NCBI RefSeq assembly: GCF_052065755.1
Contig: NZ_JBQHTK010000017.1
Coordinates: 1-64,000 of the forward strand
Reading direction: 5' to 3'
Source: Allocoprococcus sp004560705
GTDB lineage: Bacteria; Bacillota; Clostridia; Lachnospirales; Lachnospiraceae
DNA length: 64,000 nucleotides
The position numbers and the translations under genes were made by a program. Numbering within the stretch: the stretch's first letter is position 1; each line of letters begins with the position of its first letter. This document shows, piece by piece, positions 6,695 to 15,052 of the stretch. Under the pieces are notes generated by a model. It ran no database searches and was not told where the DNA came from. It saw only the letters and a program-made list of their open reading frames with translations.

Positions 6695-7164
6695 TCAATA
6701 TCTTTGAAAATAGAGTGCCGGGAAGTAAAAAAATAATGGGAGTGAAAGTTGAGGTTTACGTGCTAATCTGTAATTATTTTGTTTTAGAACGTAGTGGTTG
6801 GGGAGTATTACGTTTTGTTTTCAATTTGTTGCTGTATTCGCTATACTAGTATATCGGCTTGGTCATTAAGCTGAATTAAGATAATCAGAAAATAATGTAT
6901 TTCATTTCGAAGTTCTTGAGTTGTATATGTACGTTGGTAGACACCGATATAATTGGCAGAAATTATTTTTGATTCAAAGATAAGAGTTGCAATTTTCTGA
7001 AAAAATGTGGAAATGAAGAATTTTAAAAATATGGCGATTTGCTCTTTTATTTTGCCATGGATTGGTGTATGATAGATAACGTAGCCACCAAATATAGTGG
7101 AGAAACGCAAAAGTGACGCAACATTTGGTAGATGTTGATAGGGGTTAAAGGTAAGGAGAAATAT
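6695..7164. other. Non-coding gap upstream of nrdD
   Basis: About 470 bp with no convincing gene. An 89-codon minus-strand open frame at 6841-7110 lacks a ribosome site and family features, and I do not call it. The right end holds a weak promoter (TTTTAT at 7045 and TATGAT at 7068, 17 bp apart), a candidate NrdR box at 7085-7100 and an inverted repeat CAACAT/ATGTTG (7119-7137). A short palindrome TATACTAGTATA lies near 6845. Confidence 0.5.
7085..7100. promoter_or_regulatory. Candidate NrdR box
   Basis: CCACCAAATATAGTGG matches the NrdR-box pattern (CAC, AT-rich core, GTG) at most positions and lies 65 bp before the nrdD start, downstream of a candidate promoter. NrdR is the usual repressor of ribonucleotide reductase genes. 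Only one clear box was found, whereas two are usual. Confidence 0.4.
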
Positions 7165-9354
7165 ATGGATACAGTAGTAAAAACAAGGGTTATCAAGAGG
7201 AATGGGGAAGAAGTATCATTTGATCAGACTAAGATTGTGAATGCGATTGAGAAGGCTAATCAGGAGATTGCACCGATTCATCAGATGAATCAGCATCAGA
7301 TTCTGGCGATCGCAGATACCATTGCTCAGAAGGCAGAAGAGATGACACATGCTGTTCATGTGGAAGATATACAAGATATGGTAGAGACCGGAATTATGGA
7401 GATGCGTGGGTATGAGGTGGCGCAGAAGTACGTGCGCTATCGTTATAAGAGAGAACTGACTCGTAAGTCCAATACTACAGATAATGGAATTCTGTCTCTT
7501 CTGGAACACATGAATGAAGAAGTGAAGCAGGAAAATTCGAATAAGAATCCGGTCATCAATTCGACACAGAGAGATTATATGGCAGGAGAAGTAAGTAAGG
7601 ATCTGACTCGCCGTGTCCTTTTGCCGGAAGAGATTGTACGTGCACATGAAGAAGGAATCATCCATTTCCATGATATGGATTATTTTGCACAGAAGGAACA
7701 TAACTGTGATCTGATCAACCTGGAGGATATGCTTCAGAACGGAACGGTGATCAGCGAAACGATGATTGAGAAACCGCACAGCTTTTTTACTGCTTGTAAT
7801 GTCACCACACAGATCGTAGCACAGGTAGCCAGCAACCAGTATGGCGGACAGTCATTTACACTGTCTCATCTGGCACCGTTTGTGGATGTGAGCCGTCAGA
7901 AAATCCGTAAGAGTGTGATTGAGGAGAGAATGGAATCCGGTGAATCACTGGATGAAGGAATCATCAAAAAAGTGACAGAGCGTCGTCTCCGTGAGGAAGT
8001 GAAGAGCGGAATCCAGACGATCCAGTATCAGCTGATCACGCTGATGACCTGTAACGGACAGGCACCGTTTGTGACTATGTTCATGTATCTGGATGAGGTC
8101 CCGGAAGGACAGACCAGAGATGACCTTGCGATGATCATTGAAGAAGTACTGATCCAGCGTATGCAGGGAGTTAAAAATGAGAAGGGTGTCTGGATCACTC
8201 CGGCTTTCCCGAAACTGATCTATGTGCTGGATGAGGATAATATCACAGAAGAATCCAAGTACTGGTATCTGACAGAACTGGCAGCAAAATGTACCGCAAA
8301 ACGTATGGTTCCGGATTACATTTCCGCAAAGAAGATGCGAGAACTGAAGCAGGGCGATGTGTACACCTGTATGGGATGCCGTTCTTTCCTGACGGTAGAA
8401 GATTCTCAGCGCAATCCGGATGGAAGCCACAAATACTACGGAAGATTTAATCAGGGAGTTGTGACGATCAATCTTGTAGACGTTGCATGTTCTTCCGAAG
8501 GGGATATGGATAAATTCTGGGAAATCCTGGATGAGAGACTGGAACTTTGCCACAGAGCACTCCGCTGCCGCCACGAACGTCTGCTTGGTACCGTTTCAGA
8601 CGTGGCTCCGATCCTCTGGCAGCATGGAGCACTGGCCAGACTGAAAAAGGGAGAGAAGATCGACAAACTGCTTTATAACGGATATTCAACGATTTCGTTG
8701 GGTTATGCAGGACTTTATGAAATGTGCGTGCGCATGCTCGGCAAATCACATACAGATCCAGAGGCGAAGCCATTTGCACTGGCTGTTATGCAGAGACTGA
8801 ATGATAAATGTAAAGAGTGGAAAGAGGCAGAAAATATTAGTTATTCTGTTTACGGAACACCGATGGAATCTACAACCTACCGCTTTGCAAAATGCCTGCA
8901 GCGCCGGTTTGGAATCATTCCGGGTGTAACGGATAAGAATTATATTACGAATAGTTATCATGTTCATGTGACCGAGCAGATCGATGCATTCCAGAAGCTG
9001 AAATTTGAATCTGATTTCCAGAAATTATCACCGGGCGGGGCAATCAGCTATGTGGAAGTTCCGAACATGCAGAATAACATTCCGGCAGTTCTTACAGTTA
9101 TGAAATTTATTTATGACAATATTATGTACGCGGAACTGAATACCAAGAGTGATTTCTGCGAATGCTGCGGATATGACGGGGAGATCCAGATCGAAGAAGA
9201 TGAGACAGGAAAACTGATCTGGAGATGCCCGAACTGTGGTAATACCAATCAGGATAAGCTCTTTGTGGCAAGAAGAACCTGTGGATATATCGGAACGCAG
9301 TTCTGGAATCAGGGACGTACACAGGAGATTAAGGACAGGGTGCTGCATTTGTAA
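7165..9354 (+). CDS. nrdD: Anaerobic ribonucleoside-triphosphate reductase, class III
   Basis: Cytoplasmic glycyl-radical enzyme that reduces NTPs to dNTPs without oxygen, 729 aa. The start is the ATG at 7165, with AAGGAG 8 nt upstream; an earlier in-frame codon at 7132 has no ribosome site. An N-terminal ATP-cone domain (about 1-90, KTRVIKRNGEEVSF) provides allosteric control. The catalytic barrel includes the CMGCRSF segment (about 404). A Cys4 zinc site (CECCGYDG and CPNCGN, about 660-687) precedes the glycyl-radical loop RTCGYIGTQFW, with the radical Gly near residue 707. It needs the NrdG activase encoded 1.3 kb downstream. Length and motifs are complete. Confidence 0.98.
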   Translation: MDTVVKTRVIKRNGEEVSFDQTKIVNAIEKANQEIAPIHQMNQHQILAIADTIAQKAEEMTHAVHVEDIQDMVETGIMEMRGYEVAQKYVRYRYKRELTRKSNTTDNGILSLLEHMNEEVKQENSNKNPVINSTQRDYMAGEVSKDLTRRVLLPEEIVRAHEEGIIHFHDMDYFAQKEHNCDLINLEDMLQNGTVISETMIEKPHSFFTACNVTTQIVAQVASNQYGGQSFTLSHLAPFVDVSRQKIRKSVIEERMESGESLDEGIIKKVTERRLREEVKSGIQTIQYQLITLMTCNGQAPFVTMFMYLDEVPEGQTRDDLAMIIEEVLIQRMQGVKNEKGVWITPAFPKLIYVLDEDNITEESKYWYLTELAAKCTAKRMVPDYISAKKMRELKQGDVYTCMGCRSFLTVEDSQRNPDGSHKYYGRFNQGVVTINLVDVACSSEGDMDKFWEILDERLELCHRALRCRHERLLGTVSDVAPILWQHGALARLKKGEKIDKLLYNGYSTISLGYAGLYEMCVRMLGKSHTDPEAKPFALAVMQRLNDKCKEWKEAENISYSVYGTPMESTTYRFAKCLQRRFGIIPGVTDKNYITNSYHVHVTEQIDAFQKLKFESDFQKLSPGGAISYVEVPNMQNNIPAVLTVMKFIYDNIMYAELNTKSDFCECCGYDGEIQIEEDETGKLIWRCPNCGNTNQDKLFVARRTCGYIGTQFWNQGRTQEIKDRVLHL

Positions 9355-9381
9355 ATAAGAAATGATTAAAAGAATTGTACT

Positions 9382-10359
9382 ATGAAAAAAAGATATTTTT
9401 TGAAGATGCTGCTATTTATGATTTTAGGTATGGTAATTTTGCCTGGATGTACAAAGTCGCAGGTGCTGAAAGGGAAGAGTGAAGAAGAACAACTGGAAAA
9501 GCAAAAAGAGAAATCACCTTATTATTTTTCATTTACCGTCACAAAAGAAGAAGGAAATAAGTTGAATACTTATAATTATATTTCTGATTTTGAGACGAAG
9601 ACGATAGATGAAAAGTCGAAGATTCCTTACACCTCCCAATATCCTTTGACTGTATACTTAGATTCAAAGGATGAGGTATATTACACATACCGAGAAGATG
9701 GAGCAGGCGATGATGAGATTTATCGAAAGAAGTGCGGAAGTTTGAACGGGAACCGGTTGACAGATTCTTTATTTGCCGTTAATTATATTTTCCCATTTGC
9801 AGACAGAGTATATCTTGTAGCTGTTGAAAATGGAACAAGGGCGATGGGCTTGTTTAAGCTTGAAAATGGAGAAATATGCAGGCTGCTGAAGGATGAGGAT
9901 GCATTTGTATGGCAGGTGAATTACAATTCTGATATAGAGAAAATTGTATTCAATACATATTCCCAGTCGGAATTTGATGAGAAGATGGCAAATAATATGG
10001 GAGAAGAATCTTTTGGTGTGAATACGATTTATGAGATGGATTTAGAAACAGAAAGAATCCAGAAGATTGCAGATGTAGAGGCGGGATATATGACAGCAAT
10101 TGTATTAGATTCTTCTGGTGACATTTATTATCAAATAGGAGATTGGTACAAACTGAAAAATGGAAAATCCCAGAAATCGACTATCTTTGAGGATTTAAAG
10201 ATAGATAAACTGATTTCCATGCAAAATAGGAAAGTGTATTATATTTCATATGAATCGGAAATTATAGGTTATGACTTAGAAACCGGAGAGAAAGAATCAT
10301 TTTATACCCTAAAAGAGAAAAATGCAGCAATAAATAATGCGGTGTTATTGAGAAGATAA
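9382..10359 (+). CDS. Hypothetical lipoprotein between nrdD and nrdG
   Basis: A 325-aa predicted lipoprotein: the N-terminus has Lys/Arg, a hydrophobic segment and a lipobox ending LPGC (Cys about 23). It is exported and should be anchored to the outer face of the membrane. The mature part has repeated short Gly/Tyr/Asp beta motifs (DSKDEVYYTYRED, DSSGDIYYQIGDWY, YYISYESEIIGYDLETGEK) like a WD/Kelch-type or DUF5050-like propeller; the fold is inferred. The ribosome site is weak. It is more AT-rich than nrdD and separates two genes that normally lie together, which suggests a later insertion. No link to nucleotide reduction is apparent. Confidence 0.75.
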   Translation: MKKRYFLKMLLFMILGMVILPGCTKSQVLKGKSEEEQLEKQKEKSPYYFSFTVTKEEGNKLNTYNYISDFETKTIDEKSKIPYTSQYPLTVYLDSKDEVYYTYREDGAGDDEIYRKKCGSLNGNRLTDSLFAVNYIFPFADRVYLVAVENGTRAMGLFKLENGEICRLLKDEDAFVWQVNYNSDIEKIVFNTYSQSEFDEKMANNMGEESFGVNTIYEMDLETERIQKIADVEAGYMTAIVLDSSGDIYYQIGDWYKLKNGKSQKSTIFEDLKIDKLISMQNRKVYYISYESEIIGYDLETGEKESFYTLKEKNAAINNAVLLRR

Positions 10360-10396
10360 AGTATACGATATCGAATCATAATTATTAATTTCAAAT

Positions 10397-10436
10397 AAGG
10401 CATTTCATTACTGACTGTGATGGAATGCCTTGTTAT
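10397..10436 (+). terminator. Hairpin after the lipoprotein gene
   Basis: AAGGCATTTCAT (10397-10408) pairs with ATGGAATGCCTT (10420-10431) with one G-U pair. The following sequence is moderately T-rich, so termination may be partial. Confidence 0.55.
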
Positions 10437-10541
10437 ATCTTTGACTCAATCAGGGCTCTTTATGAAGCAAAACAGAAGGGGAAAGCACGTTCCGTCATTT
10501 ACCGGACGGCTGAATTATGTGAAGAGAAAAATATGTATTAG
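10425..10541 (+). pseudogene. Possible gene remnant between lipoprotein and nrdG
   Basis: A short open frame of about 38 codons reads as protein-like (DSIRALYEAKQKGKARSVIY, then AELCEEKNMY) and stops. Its apparent start lies inside the terminator hairpin and has no ribosome site, so this is more likely the 3' remnant of a lost gene than a small functional gene. The rest of the gap up to nrdG shows nothing else coding. Low certainty. Confidence 0.25.
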
Positions 10542-10653
10542 AATGGTCCCTTTCGCTGGGGAGGAATGGCTTGAAAATACAGGCTGATTCGCTTATAATA
10601 ATCCATAGACTGATTACTGTGAAATTTGAAAAAAGAATTGTAGGTGATATGTC

Positions 10654-11154
10654 ATGAATTATGGGAATATAAAAGAATGCGATATTGCAAATGGGCCGGG
10701 CGTCAGAGTCAGTTTGTTTGTTTCGGGATGCCGACATCATTGTAAAGGCTGTTTTAACGCGGAAACCTGGGATTTCGCGTATGGAAGTCCATTTACTGAA
10801 GAGACGCTGGCGGAATTGTTGGAAGCGCTGAGACCGGATTATATTCAGGGATTTACGCTTCTTGGGGGAGAACCTTTTGAACCGGAGAATCAGCAGGTGC
10901 TGGTAAATGTGCTGAGGCGTATCCGGGAAACGTATCCGGGTAAGAATATCTGGTGTTATACGGGATATTTGTATGATGTCGATCTGATTCCCGGTGGAAA
11001 AGTATTTACCGATGTAACAGAGGAAATGCTTTCCTATGTAGATGTATTGGTGGATGGACCATTTGTGGAAGCGGAGAAGGATCTTACGCTGGTATTTCGG
11101 GGAAGCAGGAATCAGAGAATACTGGATCTGAGGCAGGAAAGAGAAAATGGATAA
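10654..11154 (+). CDS. nrdG: Anaerobic RNR-activating protein (radical SAM)
   Basis: Radical S-adenosylmethionine activase that makes the glycyl radical on NrdD, 166 aa, the usual length. The iron-sulfur motif CxxxCxxC is CRHHCKGC (Cys26, Cys30, Cys33), and the SAM-binding LLGGEPFEPENQ stretch is near residues 70-81. The start is the ATG at 10654, with AGGTGAT upstream. It works with nrdD upstream, although the lipoprotein gene and a 294-bp gap intervene. Its last codons overlap the start of thiE by 8 bp, so thiamine genes are translated from the same message. Confidence 0.97.
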   Translation: MNYGNIKECDIANGPGVRVSLFVSGCRHHCKGCFNAETWDFAYGSPFTEETLAELLEALRPDYIQGFTLLGGEPFEPENQQVLVNVLRRIRETYPGKNIWCYTGYLYDVDLIPGGKVFTDVTEEMLSYVDVLVDGPFVEAEKDLTLVFRGSRNQRILDLRQERENG

Positions 11155-11785
11155 GAAAGATTTGTTATTATACGCGGTGACGGACCGGAGCTGGCTTGAT
11201 GAAGGAGAGACTCTGGAGGAGCAGGTGGAGAAGTGCCTGAAAGGCGGGGCAACCTGCATCCAGCTTCGGGAGAAGCATCTGAGTGAAGAAGAGTTTCTGG
11301 AAGAGGCCCGAAGGATGAAAGTAGTGTGCGCAAAGTATCATGTGCCGCTTCTGATCAATGATAATGTGGAGATCGCTCTTGCCGTGGATGCGGATGGTGT
11401 TCATGTGGGGCAAAGTGATATGGAAGCGCAGGATGTGCGCGCGAAAATGGGACCGGACAAGATAATCGGGGTCACGGCGAAGACGGTGGAGCAGGCACTT
11501 CTGGCAGAAAAGCATGGGGCGGATTATCTGGGCTCCGGTGCTGTATTCGGCACCAGTACCAAGGAAGATGCTTCGAAGATGGATCATAAGGTTCTGAAGC
11601 AGATTTGCCAGGCAGTAAACATTCCGGTTGTGGCGATCGGGGGAATTACAGAGGAAAATGTGGCAGAACTGGCGGGAAATGGAATATGTGGTGTTGCAGT
11701 TGTCAGTGCAATTTTTGCAAAAAAGGATATTGAAGCGGCGACAAGAGAACTGAAGCTGCGGACGGAAGAGATGGTGAAAGCGTGA
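11147..11785 (+). CDS. thiE: Thiamine-phosphate synthase
   Basis: Joins HMP pyrophosphate and thiazole phosphate to thiamine monophosphate; TIM-barrel enzyme of 212 aa, full length. Family motifs are YAVTDR near the start, GATCIQLREKH (about 34-44), DADGVHVGQSD (about 82-92), and the phosphate-binding PVVAIGGITEENV (about 160-172). The start ATG overlaps nrdG by 8 bp and its stop overlaps the GTG start of the following HAD gene by 3 bp, so translation is coupled along the run. No TPP riboswitch was found upstream, perhaps because the operon starts with nrdG. Confidence 0.96.
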   Translation: MDKKDLLLYAVTDRSWLDEGETLEEQVEKCLKGGATCIQLREKHLSEEEFLEEARRMKVVCAKYHVPLLINDNVEIALAVDADGVHVGQSDMEAQDVRAKMGPDKIIGVTAKTVEQALLAEKHGADYLGSGAVFGTSTKEDASKMDHKVLKQICQAVNIPVVAIGGITEENVAELAGNGICGVAVVSAIFAKKDIEAATRELKLRTEEMVKA

Positions 11786-12438
11786 TTCAATATGCGATTT
11801 TTGATGTAGACGGGACACTCCTGGATTCGATGTCTATCTGGGAAGAGGCGACTGAGCAGCTTCTGAGAAAGAAAGGAATTGTTCCGGAGGATGGGCTTAT
11901 TGATACGATCATGCATATGAGCATGGAAGAAGGTTCTGCTTATGTGAAGGAGAAGTATCAGATGCCTGAGACGGCAGAAGAGATTCTTACGGGGATTGTA
12001 GAGTTTGTTGAGAAGTTTTATCGGGAGAAAGCGGGATTTAAGAAGGATGTCCGGGTGCTTCTGGATGAACTGAAGAAGAGGAATGTGAAAATGGTGGTTG
12101 CCACTTCGGGAAGTGCGGAACTTGCCGGAGCAGCACTTGAACGTCTCGGGGTTCGGGATTATTTTTTGAGGATTTTTTCCTGCGGAGAGGTCGGCGCCGG
12201 GAAAACGCGGCCGGATATTTTCCTGAAAGCAGCGGAAACATTGGGGAGTACTCCGGAGGAGACCTGGGTGTTCGAGGATGCTGTTCATGCGGTCAGAACG
12301 GCGAAACAGAGCGGGTTTAAGGTGACTGTGATCTATGATGAAAGCAGCAAAAAAGACTGGGAAGAAATCAAGTCTCTGGGGGATGTGGTTCTGGAGGAAT
12401 CGGATTCTTATATGAAATTCTTCGATAAGCAGGGATAG
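11782..12438 (+). CDS. HAD-family phosphatase in thiamine operon
   Basis: A 218-aa haloacid-dehalogenase hydrolase of the beta-phosphoglucomutase/phosphoglycolate phosphatase type. Motif I is FDVDGTLLDS (nucleophile Asp8, Asp10), motif II is VVATSGSAE (about 104-112), and motifs III/IV are the Lys near 133 and WVFEDAVHAV (about 157-166), with a helical cap between about 15 and 85. It starts at a GTG overlapping the thiE stop and lies 18 bp before thiD. Its place between thiE and thiD makes thiamine monophosphate or a pyrimidine/thiazole phosphate a likely substrate; that is inferred, as HAD specificity is hard to read from sequence. Confidence 0.9.
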   Translation: MIQYAIFDVDGTLLDSMSIWEEATEQLLRKKGIVPEDGLIDTIMHMSMEEGSAYVKEKYQMPETAEEILTGIVEFVEKFYREKAGFKKDVRVLLDELKKRNVKMVVATSGSAELAGAALERLGVRDYFLRIFSCGEVGAGKTRPDIFLKAAETLGSTPEETWVFEDAVHAVRTAKQSGFKVTVIYDESSKKDWEEIKSLGDVVLEESDSYMKFFDKQG

Positions 12439-12456
12439 CAGAAAGGAAAGTGTGAG

Positions 12457-13263
12457 ATGAAAACAGCATTAACAATAGCAGGCAGTGATTCGAGTGGAGG
12501 CGCCGGTATTCAGGCGGATATTAAGACGATGACGGTCAACGGGGTCTACGCCATGAGTGCAATCACGGCCTTGACGGCACAGAATACGACCGGTGTCACG
12601 GGAATTATTGAAGTGACGCCTGATTTTCTGGGAAAACAGCTGGATGCGGTTTTTACGGACATCCGGCCGGATGCAGTGAAGATCGGAATGGTTTCCGGGA
12701 AGGCATTGATTGAAACGATTGCGGACAAGCTGGAAGTGTATCATGCGGAAAATATCGTTGTGGATCCTGTGATGGTTGCCACCAGTGGGGCAAGGCTGAT
12801 CAGTGAGGAGGCGATCGGCGCATTGAAAGAGAGACTGCTTCCGATGGCGACGGTATTGACGCCGAATATTCCCGAAGCTGAGGTGCTTGCCGATATGCAG
12901 GTGAAGACGGAGGAAGACATGGTAACTGCAGCAGAAGTGATCAGCCGCAGATATGGCTGCGCAGTTCTGTTAAAAGGCGGGCATCAGCTGAATGATGCCA
13001 ATGATCTGCTTTATCGGGAGGGAAGCATAAAATGGTTCTGCGGCAGAAGGATCGATAATCCGAATACCCACGGAACGGGATGCACCTTATCCAGTGCGAT
13101 CGCGGCAAATCTGGCGAAGGGATTTGATCTGGATACATCGGTGGAACGGGCAAAGGAATATATTTCCGGTGCGCTTTCGGCCATGCTGGATCTGGGAAGC
13201 GGAAGCGGGCCGATGAACCATGCCTTTGCGGTTACCGGAAAATTTACGGAGGAACAGTCATGA
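12457..13263 (+). CDS. thiD: HMP / HMP-phosphate kinase
   Basis: Bifunctional hydroxymethylpyrimidine and phosphomethylpyrimidine kinase of the ribokinase fold, 268 aa, the usual length. Visible motifs are IAGSDSSGGAGIQAD at residues 6-20, VVDPVMVATSG (about 100-110), the anion-hole region DNPNTHGTGCTLSSAIAAN (about 200-218) with the catalytic Asp just before it, and TPNIPEAE (about 133-140). AGAAAGGAAAG lies before the ATG. It provides the pyrimidine half for ThiE upstream. The last 4 bases overlap the threonine-aldolase start (ATGA). Confidence 0.97.
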   Translation: MKTALTIAGSDSSGGAGIQADIKTMTVNGVYAMSAITALTAQNTTGVTGIIEVTPDFLGKQLDAVFTDIRPDAVKIGMVSGKALIETIADKLEVYHAENIVVDPVMVATSGARLISEEAIGALKERLLPMATVLTPNIPEAEVLADMQVKTEEDMVTAAEVISRRYGCAVLLKGGHQLNDANDLLYREGSIKWFCGRRIDNPNTHGTGCTLSSAIAANLAKGFDLDTSVERAKEYISGALSAMLDLGSGSGPMNHAFAVTGKFTEEQS

Positions 13264-14285
13264 TATTATTTAACAGTGATTATACAGAGGGAGCACATCC
13301 CAGAATTCTGGAAAGATTGATGGAGACGAATCTGGAGCAGACTACCGGTTATGGGGAGGATGCTTACTGTGAGGCGGCAAGAGAAGCGATTCGAAAGGTG
13401 TGCGATGCGCCGGAAGCGGATGTACATTTCCTGGTGGGAGGAACGCAGGCGAATTTTACCGTTATTTCGTCGGCTCTGAAACCATATCAGGGCGTTTTGT
13501 GTGCGGATACCGGCCATATCAATGTACACGAGACCGGTGCGGTGGAGGCATGCGGACACAAGGTGCTTGCACTTCCGGGGAAGGATGGCAAGATCACGGC
13601 TGAGCAGATTAGGAATGCGCATGATCTGCACTGGAGCGATGAGTCACACGAACATATCGCGCAGCCGAAGATGGTATACATTTCCCATCCAACAGAGCTT
13701 GGAACCCTGTATACGAAAGGTGAGTTGGAAGAAATCGGGCGTGTCTGCCGGGAATGCGGTCTGTATCTGTTTCTCGACGGGGCAAGGCTAGGGTATGGTC
13801 TGATGGCTCCGGGGACGGATGTGACAATTGCGGATATTGCAAAAATTTGCGATGTGTTTTATATTGGCGGTACGAAAATCGGCGCGCTCTTTGGGGAAGC
13901 AGTTGTGATCATGAATCCCCAGTTGAAACCGGATTTCCGCTACTGTATTAAACAGAAGGGTGGTATGTTGGCAAAGGGGCGTCTTCTGGGAATTCAATTT
14001 CTGGAGCTGTTCCGGGACGGGTTGTATTTTGAGATTGCAAAGCATGCGATCGATATGGCGATGATTTTAAAGGAAGGGTTGAAGGAAAAAGGGTATTCTT
14101 TCTTTATGGACAGCGTGACGAACCAGCAGTTTATTATGATCGAGGATGAGAAGCTTGAGAAGATCCGTGAAAAATACGGTGTGACATATCAGCAGAGATA
14201 TGATGAGACGCACAGCGTAATCCGGCTTTGTACCAGCTGGGCTACGACGGAGGAGAATGTGAGATCACTTCTGGCGGATCTGTAA
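13260..14285 (+). CDS. Low-specificity L-threonine aldolase
   Basis: PLP enzyme of fold type I (beta-eliminating lyase family), 341 aa, expected to cleave threonine or allo-threonine to glycine and acetaldehyde. Key features are YGEDAYCEAA (about 31-40), the substrate/PLP region VGGTQANF (59-66), LDGARLGYG (172-180) with the PLP-contacting Asp173, and the PLP Lys206 in YIGGTKIGAL. It is coupled to thiD by a 4-bp overlap and followed by a strong terminator, so it ends this operon. Glycine is a precursor for the thiazole branch in some pathways, which may explain the linkage; this is inference. Confidence 0.93.
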   Translation: MILFNSDYTEGAHPRILERLMETNLEQTTGYGEDAYCEAAREAIRKVCDAPEADVHFLVGGTQANFTVISSALKPYQGVLCADTGHINVHETGAVEACGHKVLALPGKDGKITAEQIRNAHDLHWSDESHEHIAQPKMVYISHPTELGTLYTKGELEEIGRVCRECGLYLFLDGARLGYGLMAPGTDVTIADIAKICDVFYIGGTKIGALFGEAVVIMNPQLKPDFRYCIKQKGGMLAKGRLLGIQFLELFRDGLYFEIAKHAIDMAMILKEGLKEKGYSFFMDSVTNQQFIMIEDEKLEKIREKYGVTYQQRYDETHSVIRLCTSWATTEENVRSLLADL

Positions 14286-14310
14286 ATATGAAAATGTAAG
14301 ATGTATACGT

Positions 14311-14338
14311 AAAAAAAGGTCCGGTGGACCTTTTTTTT
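14311..14338 (+). terminator. Rho-independent terminator of the thi/aldolase operon
   Basis: AAAAAAAGGTCC pairs with GGACCTTTTTTT around a GGT loop, followed by the T-run at 14331-14338. Confidence 0.9.
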
Positions 14339-14424
14339 GTTTTGGGGGATAAAGATAAAGTTAAATATCTAATTAAATAATGCGCAGAAATTATAATAAA
14401 AGTATAAAATCTTTTCTCATACAA

Positions 14425-14470
14425 TTGACATTTCTGTACATAAATCATAGAATAACCGTTAGACATCTAA
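14425..14470 (+). promoter_or_regulatory. Promoter and operator of the MarR-ABC exporter operon
   Basis: TTGACA (14425-14430) and TAGAAT (14448-14453) are 17 bp apart. A 12-bp palindrome TTAGACATCTAA (14459-14470) covers the expected transcription start, a typical position for MarR autorepression. Binding is inferred. Confidence 0.65.
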
Positions 14471-14487
14471 GCATTGGAGGTGAGATG

Positions 14488-15051
14488 ATGTATCAGGATG
14501 AACGGAGAGAAGGCGACAGTACCGGCATGTGCTGTGACAAAAACATACCATTACTGTTTTTGATGCATCAGGTGTTTCATATGAATGTGCAGTATATTAT
14601 TCACTTGATAGAACCTTTGAAGATCAAGCCGGGACACGCCGGGATTTTGCTTTTCCTTAGAAAAGCAGGGCCGCTCTCGCAGCGTGAGATCGCGGATCAT
14701 ATCGGGGTGAAGCCGCCGTCTGTGACGGTCGCGATCCAGAAGCTGGAGAAGCTGGAGTATGTGGAGCGCAGACCGGACAAGAAGGATCAGCGTATCGTAA
14801 ATATTCAGATCACGGAGAAGGGGATGGAATGCACAGAGAAGTTAATGACAATTGCGGATCAGGCAGATGCGGTACTGTTCAAGGATATGAGTGTAGAAGA
14901 AAAGCTGCTGCTCCGGCGTTTGATGCTGCAGATGCGGGAAAATCTTTTTTCTGTAAAGGAGATTAATCTGAAAGAATTAATGGAAACATGTCCCCATATG
15001 GACCAGACAGAAAAGGGATATGTGAAAACGAGAAGAAAGGATCGTTGTTGA
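14488..15051 (+). CDS. MarR-family transcriptional regulator
   Basis: A 187-aa winged-helix regulator. TGGAGG lies 7 nt before the ATG at 14488 (another ATG is 3 nt earlier). Core helix-turn-helix and wing: PLSQREIADHIGVKPPSVTV (about 68-87), then LEKLEYVERRPDKKDQRIVN (about 93-112), which carries the wing Asp-Arg pattern typical of MarR. The N-terminus has two Cys (MCCDKN), perhaps redox- or metal-responsive, but this is only a suggestion. It is transcribed with, and lies 1 bp before, the ABC exporter genes, so it probably represses them until a toxic ligand binds. Confidence 0.93.
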   Translation: MYQDERREGDSTGMCCDKNIPLLFLMHQVFHMNVQYIIHLIEPLKIKPGHAGILLFLRKAGPLSQREIADHIGVKPPSVTVAIQKLEKLEYVERRPDKKDQRIVNIQITEKGMECTEKLMTIADQADAVLFKDMSVEEKLLLRRLMLQMRENLFSVKEINLKELMETCPHMDQTEKGYVKTRRKDRC

Positions 15052-15052
15052 T

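Noticed and set aside
6841..7110. 89-codon minus-strand open frame upstream of nrdD
   Set aside because: No ribosome site, no recognisable domain, and it overlaps the likely nrdD control region.
10900..11147. TPP riboswitch ahead of thiE
   Set aside because: The upstream sequence is coding (nrdG), and the conserved TPP-aptamer motifs are missing.
13266..14045. Several antisense frames over the threonine aldolase gene
   Set aside because: They overlap a conserved full-length enzyme gene and show no family features of their own.
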